Origin: Lachnospiraceae bacterium
GTDB taxonomy: Bacteria; Bacillota; Clostridia; Lachnospirales; Lachnospiraceae
Reading direction: 5' to 3'
Length of the DNA: 13,107 nucleotides
NCBI GenBank assembly: GCA_024684155.1
Contig: JAIKXK010000152.1
Coordinates: 1 to 13,107, forward strand
Below are positions 12,974 to 13,107 of this stretch, one piece after another. Numbering within the stretch: the first letter of the stretch is position 1; each line of letters starts with the position of its first letter. The translations under genes were made by a program, and so were the position numbers. The notes under the pieces were generated by a model. It saw only the letters and a program-made list of their open reading frames with translations. It had not been told where the DNA came from and ran no database searches.

Positions 12974-13107
12974 ATGAATTATATTGGAGTAGACTTAGGA
13001 ACGAGTTCTGTAAAAATTATTTTAATGGATGAGTCAGGAAAAGTGAAAAATTCTGTGACAAAGGAGTATCCCCTTTCTTTTCCTAACCCAGGCTGGTCAG
13101 AACAAAG
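12974..13107 (+). CDS. xylB: Xylulokinase, N-terminal part (3' end outside window)
   Basis: The first 44 codons are visible. They start MNYIGVDLGTSSVKIILMDESGKV, which holds the FGGY-kinase phosphate-binding motif (D7, G9, T10 region). The following KEYPLSFPNPGWSEQ is the pattern typical of xylulokinases, which phosphorylate D-xylulose to xylulose 5-phosphate for the pentose phosphate pathway. An AGAGGT site (12959-12964) lies 9 nt before the ATG. The gene continues past the window end. Its divergent position from a LacI-family regulator suggests pentose-inducible expression. Another FGGY kinase substrate cannot be fully excluded from the N-terminus alone. Confidence 0.87.
   Translation, partial: MNYIGVDLGTSSVKIILMDESGKVKNSVTKEYPLSFPNPGWSEQ

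Overview
The window looks like chromosomal DNA from an AT-rich, Gram-positive Clostridia, most likely a member of the Lachnospiraceae. The evidence is the AT-rich composition, strong AGGAGG-type ribosome binding sites, the tig-clpP-clpX-engB block, a Y-family polymerase with the Firmicutes-style C-terminus, and secreted proteins with Gram-positive signal peptides. No mobile element, CRISPR array, rRNA or tRNA was seen. It reads as ordinary core chromosome with a few accessory genes.

Layout. 2-328 is the 3' end of a corrinoid adenosyltransferase gene (cobO). It converges on a small YolD-like gene at 336-575 (minus). That gene is divergent from a plus-strand cluster of three closely spaced genes: a Y-family DNA polymerase (695-2134), a secreted L,D-transpeptidase with five Ig-like repeats (2152-4164), and a 103-residue protein of unknown function (4180-4491). 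This cluster meets a minus-strand group head-on at a terminator hairpin (4512-4543). The minus group holds a CYTH-domain protein (5850-6311), a secreted PI-specific phospholipase C (4770-5768) and a 76-residue unknown (4524-4754). A DJ-1/PfpI protein (6401-6955) then starts a plus-strand run into the protein-quality-control block: trigger factor (7044-8366), ClpP (8370-8960), ClpX (8987-10288) and, after a terminator-like hairpin, the ribosome-assembly GTPase EngB (10359-10958). EngB converges on an orphan CheC/FliY-type phosphatase domain protein (10964-11569, minus). The window ends with a LacI-family regulator (11732-12751, minus) divergent from the 5' end of a xylulokinase gene (12974-13107, cut by the window end).

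How the genes work together. Trigger factor folds nascent chains, and ClpXP unfolds and degrades tagged or misfolded proteins. tig has a near-consensus promoter and ClpP is tightly coupled to it. The lon gene often found between clpX and engB in Firmicutes is absent here. The LacI regulator probably controls the divergent xylulose/xylose gene. A 12-base motif occurs twice, 80 bp apart, in their shared intergenic region and is a candidate operator.

Three start codons were corrected from the longest open frame on the basis of ribosome binding sites: the DJ-1 protein (6401), the CheC-like protein (11569) and the LacI regulator (12751). All three convergent gene pairs share one architectural habit: a terminator-like hairpin sits on the stop codons, so the stem encodes the C-termini. 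No clearly new multi-gene system is evident. The best leads are the xyl operator pair, the phospholipase C gene with its small partner, the orphan CheC-like protein and the unusual charge gradient in the L,D-transpeptidase repeats.
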